DNA of 64,000 bases from Blasia pusilla (GCA_050084515.1 CM114271.1:15376001-15440000), one strand, 5' to 3'. Shown: positions 35,404 through 48,272, counted from the first letter of the stretch. A program made the numbers and translations. Notes: generated by a model not told the origin, from the letters alone.

Positions 35404-38400
35404 ATGGTGCCAATTTTGATGCCCGTGGGATGCCATTCTTCCTCTGCTTTAGTGGCGGCCTGTCGAGCCGGAGGAGAGTGCGGCCGCAGGAATGGAGCGT
35501 CGAGTTCGGAGGGGGTCAGCGGATTGAGGAATTCGTTCGGAATTCGAAAGTGGAGGGGCGCCCGAGTGAACAGCGTTGGAAAGTGGGGCAAGAAGAGGAT
35601 TGGTGGTTTTCAGGTGGTGGCGGCTAGTCCTCCTATCGAGGAGGTAGGCGTTCGGGCCGAGCCTTTGACGAAGGAGGATCTTATCGCGTATCTGGCGTCC
35701 GGATGCAAGCCGCGGGAAAGATGGAGGTCGGTGGCCAAATTCGTTCGCGCTTTTCTCAACGCGAGTATTTGAGATTGTGAGGACATTGTGGAATTGTCCC
35801 ATCGTTGAGGTTGTTCGGGATTCCGCGTGTCGAGCGCCTCATGGACGAGTCTGTCTGAGGAAGGCACTCGCCGTGTGAACGAAATGAGGATGTTGAATTC
35901 TGCCCGGCTCGGGTCGGGCAGCAGGGGAGGTCGAGAATCCTGCACTGATACTGCTTTGGTTGCGCAGAATTGGTACAGAACACGAGAAATTCGGGTTTGA
36001 CCTGAAGACCCTGAAGCCTATGGAATACAAGCAGATTTCGCAGCTTCTCGAAGGCCTGGCAGAACGTTTCCATTGGGAGAGAGTCTCCGAAAATGGCAAC
36101 ATCATTGGCTTGAAGATGGTTGGTTTGCGAAAACTCCTCATCACTACACTGCGTATTTGAGTCACGCGATGGATTGTTTGTGGAGAAGATTTTGACGGCC
36201 ACGACGCAGATCTGCATTGAAAATCCTCGCATACAATTGATTCTGGTGTAACGGGGTGGTGCGTTGGGTGTAGGATGGTCAAAGTATTTCCTTGGAGCCT
36301 GGGGGCCAGTTTGAATTGAGCGGTGCTCCTCTTGAAACTCTGCATCAGACTTGTGCCGAAGTCAACTCCCATCTTTACCAGGTAAAAATTATCAAGCGCA
36401 CATGTGCCTCACGCGCCTCCACTCCTCCGGCCCTTCCTGAGTGCCAGAATCACAGTACCTATACGATGTGATTGATTGGTTGGAGTTGGAATTGGATATA
36501 CTGTAGGTCAAGGCCGTGACAGAGGAAATGGGCTTGGGATTTTTAGGCATCGGCTTTCAACCTAAATGGCCAATTTCGGCTATTCCAGTTATGCCCAAGG
36601 TAAGCTTACACCTCAGGCTTGATTTTTCTCGCAATTTAAGGCAAAGCATCCGATGGGGTGGTAAATGGCCTGCTCGGATGGAGGGAGTTTTTATTTCTCG
36701 TGATGTCTCTCCATTCGGAACCAATATATGCAAACGGGGTGATATTTTCTGCGGGTGCGAGTGCTGTGCAGGGCAGATATGACATTATGCGCAACTACAT
36801 GCCTAAAGTGGGTTCGCATGGTCTCGACATGATGTTCCGCACTTGCACTGTGCAGGTATCTACTGGCTCTATATAGTCTAGGCTGAGATTTCATCCGTTT
36901 CAAACTTGGTAGTTGTTCGCAGTGAAGGTTTCGTCGGGATTAACATGGAAATGACCTCGTCCTTAAACCAGGTGAATTTGGATTTCTCCTCCGAAGAAGA
37001 TATGGTGAAGAAATTCCGAGTTGGCCTGGCGTTGCAACCTGTACGTAATTTCTGTGACAGTATTTCAATGTCAACAGTGGAGTTTTGAAATGAAACAGAA
37101 TCATCTCAGAACCACACTGTGAGAATTTCAAACAAATCAAGTGTAAAAATTAATGAAGTATGCCTACCTTAAGTGACTACAACGATTCCTAATGTTACTG
37201 TTCTTCTGATGTGAGCAGATTGCAACAGCCCTCTTTGCTAATTCTCCTTTTGTCGAGGGAAAGCCAAGCGGCTACATTAGTTACCGCAGGTGGGTAGTCA
37301 TAGACAGTTATCTTAGATGGGCAAGTGTGTAGTTTTTTCATATCACAGGCTCTTATCTCCTACACTGGTAAAGCTGCATTTGTACCTTGTCCGTGCATGT
37401 TTGGCATTACTATGAAATTCCTGTGTATTATTCTGTCTCATTTCCTTCTTCCTCTCTCAATAATGTCAGTTCATCCATCCTTAGATGTCGGTAGCTCATG
37501 CACTATTTTTGGGATAGCTCAATTCCCTATGATGAGATTCACGGGGAAACTTGTCGCTGACATTAGCACAGGGGTCTTCAGTGTTTTCAGTTTGGATGGT
37601 TTGCTTACAAAAGCTGTTCTCTTGAAGCTCGTCCAGATCCTCCAGTCAAGGGTGCCTTGGAGTTAATTCTGAAGAGTTCTGTAATGTTTCGCTGTAACAG
37701 TCATATTTGGACAGACGTAGATAAGAATCGAACTGGTGATCTTCCATTTGTCTTCTCTGGGAAATTTGGGTAAGTTTCACAAACTCTGTGTATTACTATA
37801 TAATACTAATTTGATCCTTGCAACCTGTACTTACTGGTGTTCCACATTGAATTGTAAATGGAATATGTAAGATTCTGTATATGTCATGCTTTCTTATTCC
37901 ATTGGGTTGAGATGGATGCAGATTCGAGGACTATGTTGATTATGCCTTAGATGTTCCGATGTACTTTGTCTATAAGAACGGTCACTATATAGACTGCGCT
38001 GGTTTATCTTTCAAGGTAACGAATGCACTGACCAATTATGAAATCTGTTTGTAGGGATTGCAAGAAGAAGTAGGCAAGAATTTCTGTGAACTGTAGTGTT
38101 ACTGTAACGTGGAATAAGTTCTTACCGTTGTGGTGACGCGACTATGTACCCATCATTAATTGTATGTAGAGGGAAGATGATAGAACTGTACGGACATGAG
38201 CTACGCTTTGTTATCTTCTGACATTATGTGGAATTGCTTGTTATGCAGGATTTTCTGAATGGCAAGTTGCCAAATCTACCAGGTGTAACCCCATCACTCA
38301 GTGACTGGGAAAATCATTTGACGACGATCTTTCCGGAGGTAAATTTGGGAAACTTTTATCTTTTTCCACATTTTCCTGGACACATGGAGGATGAGTTTCT

Positions 38401-39669
38401 GTCCATTTCCTTCCTGCTGCAGTGGCAGCTATGAATACACACACTTGTGAGGTCCTCAAGGAGCCTGTGCTGGAACCTTGCCAGGTTAGATTGAAGCGTT
38501 ACTTGGAGATGAGAGGAGCAGATGGGGGTCCCTGGAAACGGTTGTGTGCTCTGCCAGCTTTCTGGGTGAGTGAACTATTGCTTCCATTCTCACATTCCGT
38601 TTTTAAGGTTATGGGTCAGAGACTTGTCATTATCTCAAAGTGAGAGTGTGGGTTTAAAGAGCTTGTATGTCGGTCTTCTGATCACACTTCGTTGGCAGGC
38701 AGAATTGATTTTTTCTGATGCGCTTAACCTAACTTTTGTGAGTGTTGATGGACCAGGTGAGTTTGCTATCTTGTACACAGCAATTAGAATGGAAAGATGG
38801 ACTGGGATCGAACTTCTAACGTAAATTGTTGCAGGTAGGATTGCTTTATGACGATGAATCGTTGCAAGGAGCATTGGATATCATTAGTGACTGGACTGAG
38901 CGTGAACGCGCTATGCTTAGAACAAAGGTGCATAAATATTTTGACCCGTCACTATCTTAAATAACAATGGGTTTTTTGGACAGATTGAATTCTAGTGGCA
39001 TAGAATGTATCACCATCAATCTTCTCCCTTAGTAGAGAAGATTTCCCCTTCCAGTTTCCTAGTAGAGACTTTGCTTTCAACTGTGAAATTCTATCTAGAA
39101 TTCAGCACCGGTTGGGTTGCACTTCTATCAAACTATGAATTTCGCCCATTGTCTTCTTTCCACTTTCAGGTACCAAAGATGGGTTTGCAGACCCCATTCC
39201 GGGATGGTCTCTTAAAGCATGTGACTCAAGACGTTTTTGCTTTAGCTAAGGTAAATCGATTGTTTTCTAATATTATCTTCGGAAGACAATGATCTCAGCT
39301 GCCACACGCGTTTCGTTCAGTCGTGTATTCTGATTTGATGGGTCTTAAGTTTCTTTCATCTTGTGGATGCAGGAGGGCCTTCGTCGAAGAGGTTATAAGG
39401 AAGTTAGCTTTTTGAATGAAATTGAGGAAACTGTAAAATCAGGTTTGCTTTTTTTTTTTTCTGGCCAATGTTTTACATTTTGAAGTGAACTATTTGTGAC
39501 GAAGTAAGTAATTTTGAGATTTGTGGACTTCCTCACAATGCTTTCGTATATCACTGATTACATGTTTACCTTAACTGCAGGGAAGACGGTTTCGGAAAAG
39601 CTTTTGGAAAATTACCATGGCAAGTGGGGGGGTAGCATAGATCCTGTTTTTGAAGAGCTCTTATACTAG
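35404..39669 (+). CDS. GSH1: Glutamate-cysteine ligase, chloroplast type
   Basis: First enzyme of glutathione synthesis (glutamate plus cysteine plus ATP), in plastids. Fifteen exons join in phase to 521 residues, against 522 recalled for Arabidopsis GSH1: 35404-35726, 35968-36118, 36274-36381, 36507-36599, 36772-36855, 36972-37040, 37219-37289, 37701-37769, 37922-38015, 38249-38338, 38485-38565, 38835-38927, 39170-39250, 39373-39442, 39581-39669 (TAG). All introns are GT..AG. Exon 1 gives an Arg/Ser-rich transit peptide up to about VVAASPP, then [17 protein letters not shown]. Exon 2 has [10 protein letters not shown], exon 3 [16 protein letters not shown], exon 5 MRNYMPKVG and MMFRTCTVQ, and exon 15 ends DPVFEELLY. 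Cys185 and Cys405 (the CC2 redox pair) are present. Of the CC1 pair only Cys348 remains, because position 363 is Asn. No breaks are seen. The start ATG is the first in frame after the GA tract. Confidence 0.96.
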
Positions 39670-41660
39670 ATAAGCAGCTCTTGTCGATATTAGACCCTCA
39701 TAGGCACGCATCGTTTGTTTCTAGGTCACCATCATGGTCCTATTTTTTGCGGTTGCACAGGTTACGGAGAGTAGATTGGTGATTTCTTCGGGTGCCCAGT
39801 GCCCTGCCCACTGCAATATGTTTGTGCTCGCCTCTCTATATTCCACGAGTGTGTAGATCTCAATGGGAAGCAATGTTCGACAGGGCTCCTCCAAATTGGA
39901 CGTCCCTGTGGTGTATGGGTGTTTATATAGATGCCTTCTTTTTTCCAACCACATCATCTGTTGAATGTGGCCGCTTATGACCATGGAATGTTCTTCAAGT
40001 AAGAATTCCGACGTGACAACTGAATTGTCAAGCTGAAGATTATGAACAGAGGTTAGTTCTCCAGGGGATGATGGTGGTACTCAGTTTCCTTTTCAATTTC
40101 AACTCACTGGACATTACACACCTGTCCCCTCCAGAACTCTTCACAGTTTTGTTGCCAGAGACATCCACTGTTATAATCAGTTTCTGAAATGTGAAAGATT
40201 CGATTCGATTCTACTTCACATCCCCACCCTAGAACTAGTCTCTCGGGAGCGCTGCATCTCGAAGGCCAAAGTCAATAATCAGCAGTCTCTTGCTATTTCA
40301 AAATGTGGAGCTGAAATCATTGTGTCCAGTTCAATGAACTCGTAAGGTGGCCCAAGAGGGGCCACCTTACGAGTTCTATGCTAGGGTTGCGTAATAACTT
40401 TTTGAATGGATACTAGAAAATTGGGGGTGTGTATGTCTGGAGGAAATAATTTATTCCACAGTTTGTGATCATAAGTAAACAGAATAAAGACTGAAATATT
40501 GACTGTCTTTATTTTGGCAAGCCCTGTGGGTTTCATATTCAGCCAATGTTTGATATGTTCTAAAATCAGGTATATGGGAAAGAGATGCTTGTGTGGGTTG
40601 AACCCTTAACTCATTGTGCTACTGCAGTCCAAAGTACTACTGTAAGTAAGTAAAGCGCCCCCCTGAGACAATATATTAAAAGTGAGGATGTGGCACATTT
40701 AAGGAGCACAACAAAAATTGGTCTATCTACGGGGTGTCATAGAAGACACTGGGATGTATAAGGGGTATGTAAGTGGCAAGGGATGGGAAACCTTAAGCTG
40801 TTTTGCTACTTACATATCTATGGATTCCATCACCATGTCCACTTTCATTTGGTGGTTTGCATCTGACCTTGTGTCTTCCATGTGCAGCCTCTTTTTTATT
40901 ATTTTCTAACATTGAAACCAAAAAATTATATGCACTTTCAATTATTGAGTAAAAATCAGACATTTTATGTTTTTGAGAAGTCTCTCTAGGAAGCTGAATT
41001 TTGGTGATTTGGCAGGGGCCACATTGACCACAAGTGATGAGGAGTGATACTTGCTCTCTTTTTTTCCACTAATGAGTGCGCTCTTTTGGAAATGGCTAGG
41101 GTACATGCAGATACGTCAGATGGGTGGTCATAACCAAAATTCACCCATGGCCCCTCTACGCAAAATCTTACATATTATGTTATTTCCTTTCTTTCTCTTC
41201 TTTCGATGTTTGGTATTGTAATAAAATGGATTTACAACAATTTTCTCCAATGAGGGACTTTGCAATCATTTGGTAGGGCTTTTATGTCAGCGTATGGCCT
41301 CGCTGTGTGGAGCCACCACAAATGGGTAGTCACAATTAGAGCTCACTCTTACTTTGTCGAGTGTGTAAAGTATTATCATATGGCAAGCACTTCTTCTATC
41401 GGTTCCATGCGAAAAAAACTACCAAGGACATGAATAAAAAGGATGGAAGTATCCTTCGCAAGTGAATAACTCAAGGGCTGTATTCAGCCGGTGAGAAGAA
41501 AAGAGGCTGTACTTGGAGAAATGAGAATGAGAGAACAAGATTTGAAAAACTAAAGAAATTTAACCCTTAGTCATTAGAGGTGTGAAATTAAAAATATAAA
41601 CACCCTCCCTCCCCCCTTAGTACATACCTTCTTTTCTCTTAACTACCCCCTTGTCGTTTT
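39670..41660. other. Downstream intergenic region
   Basis: 3' flank of the glutamate-cysteine ligase gene. No further gene is recognised. A perfect hairpin lies at 40336-40376. Open frames up to 87 codons carry no known domain. Confidence 0.5.
40336..40376. repeat. Perfect 18-bp hairpin
   Basis: Arms 40336-40353 and 40359-40376 are exact reverse complements around a 5-nt loop. The arms are GC-richer than the surroundings. It looks terminator-like in shape, but it lies about 670 bp after the stop codon and bacterial-type termination does not apply here. Confidence 0.95.
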
Positions 41661-42060
41661 CAAGGTTGCGTATTGACAAGGTCCATGTTCGTGGACTTAC
41701 GTGTGTATTAGGAAAAGGCTTGTCCACATGGGCCCCATCTTACTCTTCTTTCTCATCCCCTCTGCTTGCCTCCATGTTCTGCACTTTCCCATTTCTTTCT
41801 TCCTCCACCTCTAATCCCTCCCCTCCTACTACCCCATCCACCCTACCTTGCCTTTCACCACAAGCCATAAGTGTGGGCCTCACCTTTTGCAATCCATGTC
41901 CCTGGACATATCCATACTTGTCCGTCCATGTTCACCCTTCGGACGGACTTGTCGGTTTTTTCGCAAAACATGCTCATTTTTTATTCTTTTTTACCTTAAA
42001 AGGACACGAGACACGTCACTTCAACTCACTTGTATACAAGTCGTGAATGGACATGTGTTA
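41661..42060 (+). mobile_element. Possible relative of the hAT-like element at 43046
   Basis: It begins CAAGGTTGCGTATTGACAAGG, like the terminal repeat at 43046, and contains the same sort of ggacatgt / gtccatg motifs internally and near 42045-42055. I cannot find a matching right terminal repeat or target duplication, so this is a truncated or diverged copy at best. Confidence 0.3.
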
Positions 42061-42590
42061 GCCTGAGAAAGAATCTCCTACAAGTCCATCATCTATTGAT
42101 AGTAAAAATATTACTACTTCAGTAGTATGTTGAGTTTTTTCGTGGATATTTATTAATTGTAATGACTTTCAAATTCATATGTAATCTTACCTAGATCCAA
42201 GTCCTCTTTCTTTTTTTTTTTTTTTCCTCAAGGGAGTAGTAGGAGGTTTCAAAAACCCCTGCATCTTGAGAAGTAATTCCGAGTTTGTATGTATGAAATG
42301 ACTTTGGGATTCTTAGAGTTTTGAGAATATGATCGGCTTCATGAAACTTATAAGATATTTTTAATATAATTAAATAGATCACATGTTGCTCCATCTATGG
42401 AGAGACTTTTTGTTGATTTATTTAAATAAAAAATTAATAATATATGGTATTGGAGAGAATATCTAAGCGCTATTCAAGCCAACCCTACTACCATTGTCAT
42501 AAACTTGAGTTACATACATCATCATAACACATAATGGGATGTAAAGGAGGTACCTACAAGACTTTCTACTCTTTCAACCTTTTGACTTAC

Positions 42591-42996
42591 AATCTATATT
42601 AGCATAAGCCTGTGTGGTGCACAGGTTTAAATTACTTCTCAAATGATAATTAATTCTCAAATGCCATTTTGAAAGAATTTGGAAGATCCTATTGGCTCAA
42701 AAGGCGAGTGATCCTATCGGTTGAAAGTGCCAAGTATCAAGAGAATAAGAGAGGATTTTGAAAAATGAAAGGGTACTCTCCAATAATAACATATCTATGC
42801 TATTATTGGAGGATGCCCTTTCCTTTTGAAAACTCCTCTCCTCTTGAGACTTCGAAGTTTTAACCAATAGGATCACTTGCCTTCTAAGCCAATAAGATGG
42901 CTTGAAAATTATTTAAAATAGCACTTGAAAATTTTAAGAGTTAACTATAGAAGGTAATGTAAACTCGTGCATCACACGGGCTTACATTAGCAGATT
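42591..42996. mobile_element. Fold-back element with arms of about 200 bp
   Basis: The sequence from 42591 to about 42790 is complementary, with scattered differences, to the sequence from about 42996 back to 42805. Matching landmarks are aagcctgtgtggtgcacagg versus its counterpart at 42965-42983, gatcctat..gttgaaa versus 42850-42875, and ctccaataata versus tattattggag at the centre. The whole element can fold into one long imperfect stem with a loop of about 12 nt. There is no coding content. The target duplication is not resolved. Confidence 0.8.
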
Positions 42997-43045
42997 ATTA
43001 TTGCAGAGTACCCATTCAATTTTCAAACTTCTCTCCTCAAATTTG

Positions 43046-43436
43046 CAAGGTTGCAAAGAAACGGACATGTCTGTCCATGGGATGGACATGTCCACAAAAA
43101 TGCCACTTGGGTACTCGCGGCCTACCAAGCCCGTCGCATAGGCCGCGAGTACCCAAGTGGCATTTTTGTAGACCTTGGCTGGAGGAGCCCGCACCCATTT
43201 TGTGCAAGCTGAGGTGCGGGCCAAAGCCTGCCCAATGGGAGCCGAACTCGCCCTGCGGGCCTGCCGTGCGCTTGTGCAGGATGCACACGGGCCACAAAAT
43301 GGGTGAAGTCTCGGCGAGCCAGGTCTACGTAGCACTAGGGCCCGCACAAACATGCGACATTACATACCCGTCCCTAGGACGGACATAACTCCGCAGACAT
43401 GGACATGACCACATACTTTTTCCGAATGCAACCTTG
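43046..43436. mobile_element. hAT-like nonautonomous DNA transposon, 391 bp
   Basis: Terminal inverted repeats begin CAAGGTTGC (43046) and end GCAACCTTG (43436), with further complementarity inward (ggacatg motifs). Flanking 8-bp sequences, 43038-43045 (caaatttg) and 43437-43444 (cacatttg), match at 7 of 8 positions, as expected for an aged 8-bp target duplication of the hAT superfamily. There is no transposase. A perfect 30-bp hairpin lies inside. Confidence 0.65.
43094..43169. repeat. Perfect 30-bp hairpin inside the hAT-like element
   Basis: Arms 43094-43123 and 43140-43169 are exact reverse complements around a 16-nt loop, although the element's terminal repeats are only partly conserved. 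Confidence 0.96.
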
Positions 43437-43444
43437 CACATTTG

Positions 43445-44832
43445 GCATCTTTAACCACTTACAGTCTAGACACGTATTCTCGATAATTTAGAGTCAATTC
43501 TATAGTTGATCAAATTAGAGGTTGCTTTAGAATCCCTAAGGTAGATTTGGGGTCCATAATAGCCACAAGGGTAGATTTTGGGGTAAATCATTTGTTCAAA
43601 GCATTTACCAAGGTGATTTCTATGGCTTGGAAATTACCTTTGGATTTTCATAATTCTCCATTCACCACCCCTTTTCCTATGTGAATTTGATGAACAACCC
43701 TGATTAGCCCACATTTTATAAGCCACCATTATTACACCAACAGTTTTAGTGAACGACTTCTTGTGGTTTTCTAACATAGCATCATGTTTCATAGTCTTGC
43801 AACTTTAAGTACATATTTTCCACCGCGCCTCTTATATTGCTCTAGAGTGTTAGACAGTACCAAAAATGCTAGTTGTTTACAATAAAACAGTATACTCATC
43901 AATCAAATGGCTACCAATTATCTTAGTATTTAAAGGTAATCATTTGCATCCCTTTATTTATAAATCAAACCATTCTTTGAACATGCCTGATACATGACAT
44001 GACACATTTAGTTCCAATATGTATACATATTTCGAATTATAGATCAGCAGTGGTACACTAGCTGCAGTAAAAATTAGGTGGTTATGTAGGAGGACCTTTA
44101 CCCATACACTATCTGCCCAAATAGCAAAGGTTGTGTCCACAATGGTGTGCACTACTTCCGGATTTGTATATAACTACAAAAATCGTCGATACCTGTGACG
44201 TGTACAACACTTTGTAACAAGTGCAATATTTCACCAGCAGTTTATGTGGAAGGGAGTATCTAGGCAATCACAAACCGACCATTTTAGAAAACTAGTTGAT
44301 AGCATGAGTAACATGCTCAAAACAAGCCACATGTACCCAAAACGCATTTTGCAGCACTAAGCCTAAGAATCGGGCTATCAAATTAGAATAGTATAAACTT
44401 ATCAGAAAATATCTAGAACACGTCTTGTCACATCATGTTCTCATATTTAAGGTACAAAAATAAAACAATACACTTGCTCAGGCGAAATTTGTCATAAAAA
44501 GCATGAAAAATCCATTAGACTAAGAACAAGCTTCTTGTACATGGTTGCCAAGCAGTTATATGCTATTATGCACTAAAGCCAATAGGGCCAGCTTCACTAA
44601 ATGTTGAGAACTCGGTACAGGATCTGCATCTTGTGGTCACCCAATATCATCATATCTTCAGTTTATGACGTCCTGCAACTTAAAATCTATACACACCATA
44701 TCACACCCAACATGGTTGACATCTAAAAAGTGAAATAACATAAGCCTACGCTGTCTGTGCTAAGTACAGACTAAATTCAATTTATCAGGTTTTTTTACTC
44801 ATTTCCACAGCCGATACTGTAAATTAGTTAGT
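43445..44832. other. AT-rich intergenic DNA
   Basis: No gene, RNA gene or repeat was recognised here. Confidence 0.5.
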
Positions 44833-46593
44833 ATGGCTAGACCCAAAAGATTAGTAAGGCCCACGCTTAGGTTATTGTTTAGCAGACTAAGACTCAATCA
44901 ATGTAGACAGGTTGCAAGAGCAAGGGTCAGTTATTGCAGTAGGTTACGAACACAGCCAGACTGCGCAGCATGGCATGAAATCGAAGCCTTACTAAGAGGC
45001 TGGCAGACCATATGCGGCTCATTTGTTAGAGACATGAAATGCTTTGGGTATTGTGGATATTTTATAACAATAGTCAATTGAAAATGACTATTCACACATC
45101 GGACTCTTATCCACAATCTGTATTGTGAAATGGTTACATGACATATTACATTATATCCTCTCTTGGAAAATTTTATGTATGCACGCAGTGTGTTGGTGAA
45201 AACCGGATCACTGCACATAACGTGTATTTGACTCCTACGTACATACGAGATATACTAAATGTTGAACCACTTTACTTACAATTCCTCTCTCTAGAAGACT
45301 CAAGATTGGGGATTGAAACTAAGTACAACGGTTTCCATAGCGGTTTCTTCCAAGTTGAGTCTCTCATAGATTGCCCGCTAGTCGCCTGGGGATTTCAAGA
45401 TTTGTCTGGCACAGATTCAGATTTCCTATATCGTAAGGTCAAGAATGTACTCTTGGTGAATTTGAGAATAAACCAGTTATATTCACAATATGTACCTCTT
45501 ATTGAGTTGTATGATCCCACATGTGGCCTTGTGATCTTGCCATCTTCCTCTGTTGATCCAATCTTGAAGGCATCGCAAGAAAAAGGCCAGGTAATCCATA
45601 GCATGACAATTGATCCTTACAGTGAAGAGCTGAATGTGTTACAAGACGTATAGTATTTGCTGCCCGTTAAAAGACGCCATTCGTATGATATATTCCATAG
45701 TGGCAGTGTTATCTTTAGAGAATAGGCACATATCCGGGAGCAATTTCTTAGTGATAGGAATGGTATTTGTGCAGACACAAAACTCACTATTGAGACTAGA
45801 ATTTTTCTATTCTTATTCCCATACCTCAGAGGATACTACACTAGCCAGTTGTCTTTCGTTGATTACCTTAAGAGTCGTGTCAAGCAACTTTTTAGTGTGT
45901 TTACCTTATACAAGCCTTACTTACTTATAATACAACAGTTTTTCCAATCTATAACGCTGGCCACACGAACTCGATCATGCATTTTAAACAGAGAACTTGA
46001 CCAGCTGAAACAAAAGTACCCCGGACTAAGTGACCAAGAACTATACTCCCATCTATCTCGATATAGTATCAATGCAAAGATTCTGGGCAGCCCAAGCTGG
46101 CACCATCGGCATCTTAGGGACCTGAAAGCCATGGTGAGAAAATGGAGTATGCCTGATTTTTTTCAGACCCTTACCTCAGACGAAGTGTCTGACACAAGAT
46201 GGGCTAAAATTGCAGATATTGAGTCCATTGTGAAAAAAATTAACCGCTCCTTTACATTGGCAAGATGCGCCTGCTGAATGTGCAGTACTTTTTCACACCA
46301 GGCTAATCATTCCTTCATAATTTTATTTTCCGTGAACCCTACAAATTTTTTTGGGGTACGCCATGATAGGCCATAAGAGTCAGGGAATGACAGTAAAAGG
46401 CAAGTGTTTGCTGCATATGAGATCGGCATTTTCAGTTGGCCTTGTCTATGAAATGTTATCACGTGTGCAAAGAAGGTCACATCTGACGATTTCTGGGGAA
46501 TCTCGTTCCTACAGATTTCAGAGTCTTTACAGACCAGGCATAACGTTGTTTGCGAGTGTTTCAAATCAATGGCAAGTAACAAGGGACCATTGA
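44833..46593 (+). pseudogene. Internally deleted Helitron Rep-helicase relic
   Basis: Plus-strand frames at 45138-45653, 45849-46277 and the frame around 46250-46320 read as the N-terminal Helitron domain (Helitron_like_N): LRINQLYSQYVPL, then GSPSWHHRHLRDLKAMVRKW and PDFFQTLTSDEVSDTRWAKI, ending near DAPAECAVLFHTRL. The sequence then passes within about 60 bp to the C-terminal helicase: GHKSQGMTVKGKCLL (motif V-like) and YEMLSRVQRRSHLTISG (motif VI-like) at 46351-46500. The HUH nuclease core and helicase motifs I-IV are missing. The first frame (44833-45081) is basic and may be the original N-terminus. Stops and frameshifts separate the pieces. Helitron ends were not found. Confidence 0.75.
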
Positions 46594-47593
46594 GAAGCCG
46601 TGCAAGAAGATCTGTTGTACCAACCACTCCTTCAAGTGGACCTGATTTCAGTGTGCAGCCAGCTGGGACACCGCAAACAAATACAATCTTACTTAGTGAT
46701 AGAAGCTCTGATGATATGCATAAGCCGACTCCAGCTTTACACGCCATGCAGAACCAGATGGATCAGCAAGCCATCCCGCTACTCAGATTTGTCCAAAATC
46801 TGCTGTACATTCGTTTCTAATATAGGTATTTGGTATGTCAAACTAACAACCATGTGTCTAGGTACCTAAGTCGTATTCAGACTTCACAAAGATGATTTTG
46901 GATTATGCCTACACTCCCCAACGAACCCAAAATTCAAATTGTTCCACCAACAAATGCCCAACTCAGATATACAAATAGTTTAGGCCTGGATTCTTCGCAC
47001 TGGTACGATGGTATTACAAGCAGAGAACTAAGTCGCATGATTGATCAACGAAAGGCAACCTCCAACAACAGGTTATTCAGATTTTATGTGCTTTATATAT
47101 TGGTATGCTTTACAGTTATTTAATTTCTTTGTCCCTAAGAACGTCTGCTTACCTTAACAATACTCTTCTACAAGAATTCAGAAGGAAGTGATGGCTCTTA
47201 AGGGCATTTATTTTAATGAGGCTGAGCTTACACGACAACAAGATGCAACCCATTTTTCCAGGCTCACAAACGGTATCAAAGCCGATCGGTTCCAAGAACT
47301 CCGTGTAATCATAAAGCTTCCAGTTGAGATGCTTATCACTCTGTCATCAGCCAAGGTTGCTCACCTCCTTGAACGCATGAAGGTTGCACGTGAGGCAAGA
47401 CCTATTGCTGATCAACCTCCAGACACTACCGGAAATTCTAGAGCACGCATCCACTTCGCAATATAGAGATGATCTCCTCCATACAAACCATTCAGCTCCA
47501 CCTCCTGTGAAGAGCAATACCGGCCTTTACCAAAATCCTAAGTTACCGGAGTCACCCAACCAAATGAAAGTGCATCTAATGCCAACAACATGA
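46569..47593 (+). other. Unrecognised ORFs behind the Helitron relic
   Basis: The frames 46569-46820, 46905-47123 and 47188-47466 lie in one direction after the helicase end. The last two carry WYDGITSRELSRMIDQRKAT and a segment KLPVEMLITLSSAKVAHLLE. They could be exons of a captured host gene, a Helitron accessory protein or chance frames. I do not recognise any of them. A dispersed repeat begins directly afterwards at 47637. Confidence 0.3.
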
Positions 47594-47636
47594 GATGTAT
47601 GTGCTATCTGCAAATTATCGTTTCCTCTTAACATTT

Positions 47637-48272
47637 ATCGTGTGTATACACATCGCTACACAACATACATCGTTGTCACCGAACACACGCACGATCTCAT
47701 GCTAATTCATGGCATCCATACAACGAGACAAGAAATACCAAAATATCTTTAATAAAATAAGATTCAATCTCTCTCACAACACCATAGTTCTCACATGTGC
47801 GCATTCTCATATGTGTCTCTCAATGTCAAACTAAACCCACTCTCCTAATGAGAGGCTTGGATTACACACACAAGGTAAGTAAGACCATAGCTCCGCCGCT
47901 TCATGCCAAGAGGTTCAACGAAGAGAGAATGAGCTCTCAAGTTCTCTCTCCTTAAGGTATACCCCTCCCCTCTCCCAAGCTCTCTCCATGGTAACTTATG
48001 CTCCCAAGTCAGCCCCTTGGATCTTGACCTGATCTAGGAGGTCAATGGCCACTTACCAAAAATAGAAAATCGATCATATACTCAATATGGTAATTACCTA
48101 AAATAGTAAGTTCTTCAATATGGCTCCAAATGAGCCGAAACGAAGGGGAAACCTGTTCTCTCAAGTTTCCCAGGGCCTAGCAGGTCATCCTCGACCGTAC
48201 TGAATGTGTCCTCCACTACTCTCGAAGGCGCTCTACTAGATCTCACCGATCTATCCTAAAAGCCGTGACACA
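47637..48272 (+). repeat. Dispersed repeat of about 640 bp, copy 2
   Basis: Same order of segments as 14085-14800 but without the long TC expansion. It begins tgtatacacatcgctacaca and ends near gtgacaca. It is non-coding and may be a solo LTR, since both ends fit TG..CA. Confidence 0.75.

Noticed and set aside
38697-38741. Possible extra exon in the glutamate-cysteine ligase gene
   Set aside because: It has splice-like edges, but the protein is already continuous in phase from exon 11 to exon 12 and no family member has residues there.
40336-40376. Bacterial-type terminator
   Set aside because: The genome is eukaryotic, there is no T run after the stem, and it lies far from the gene.
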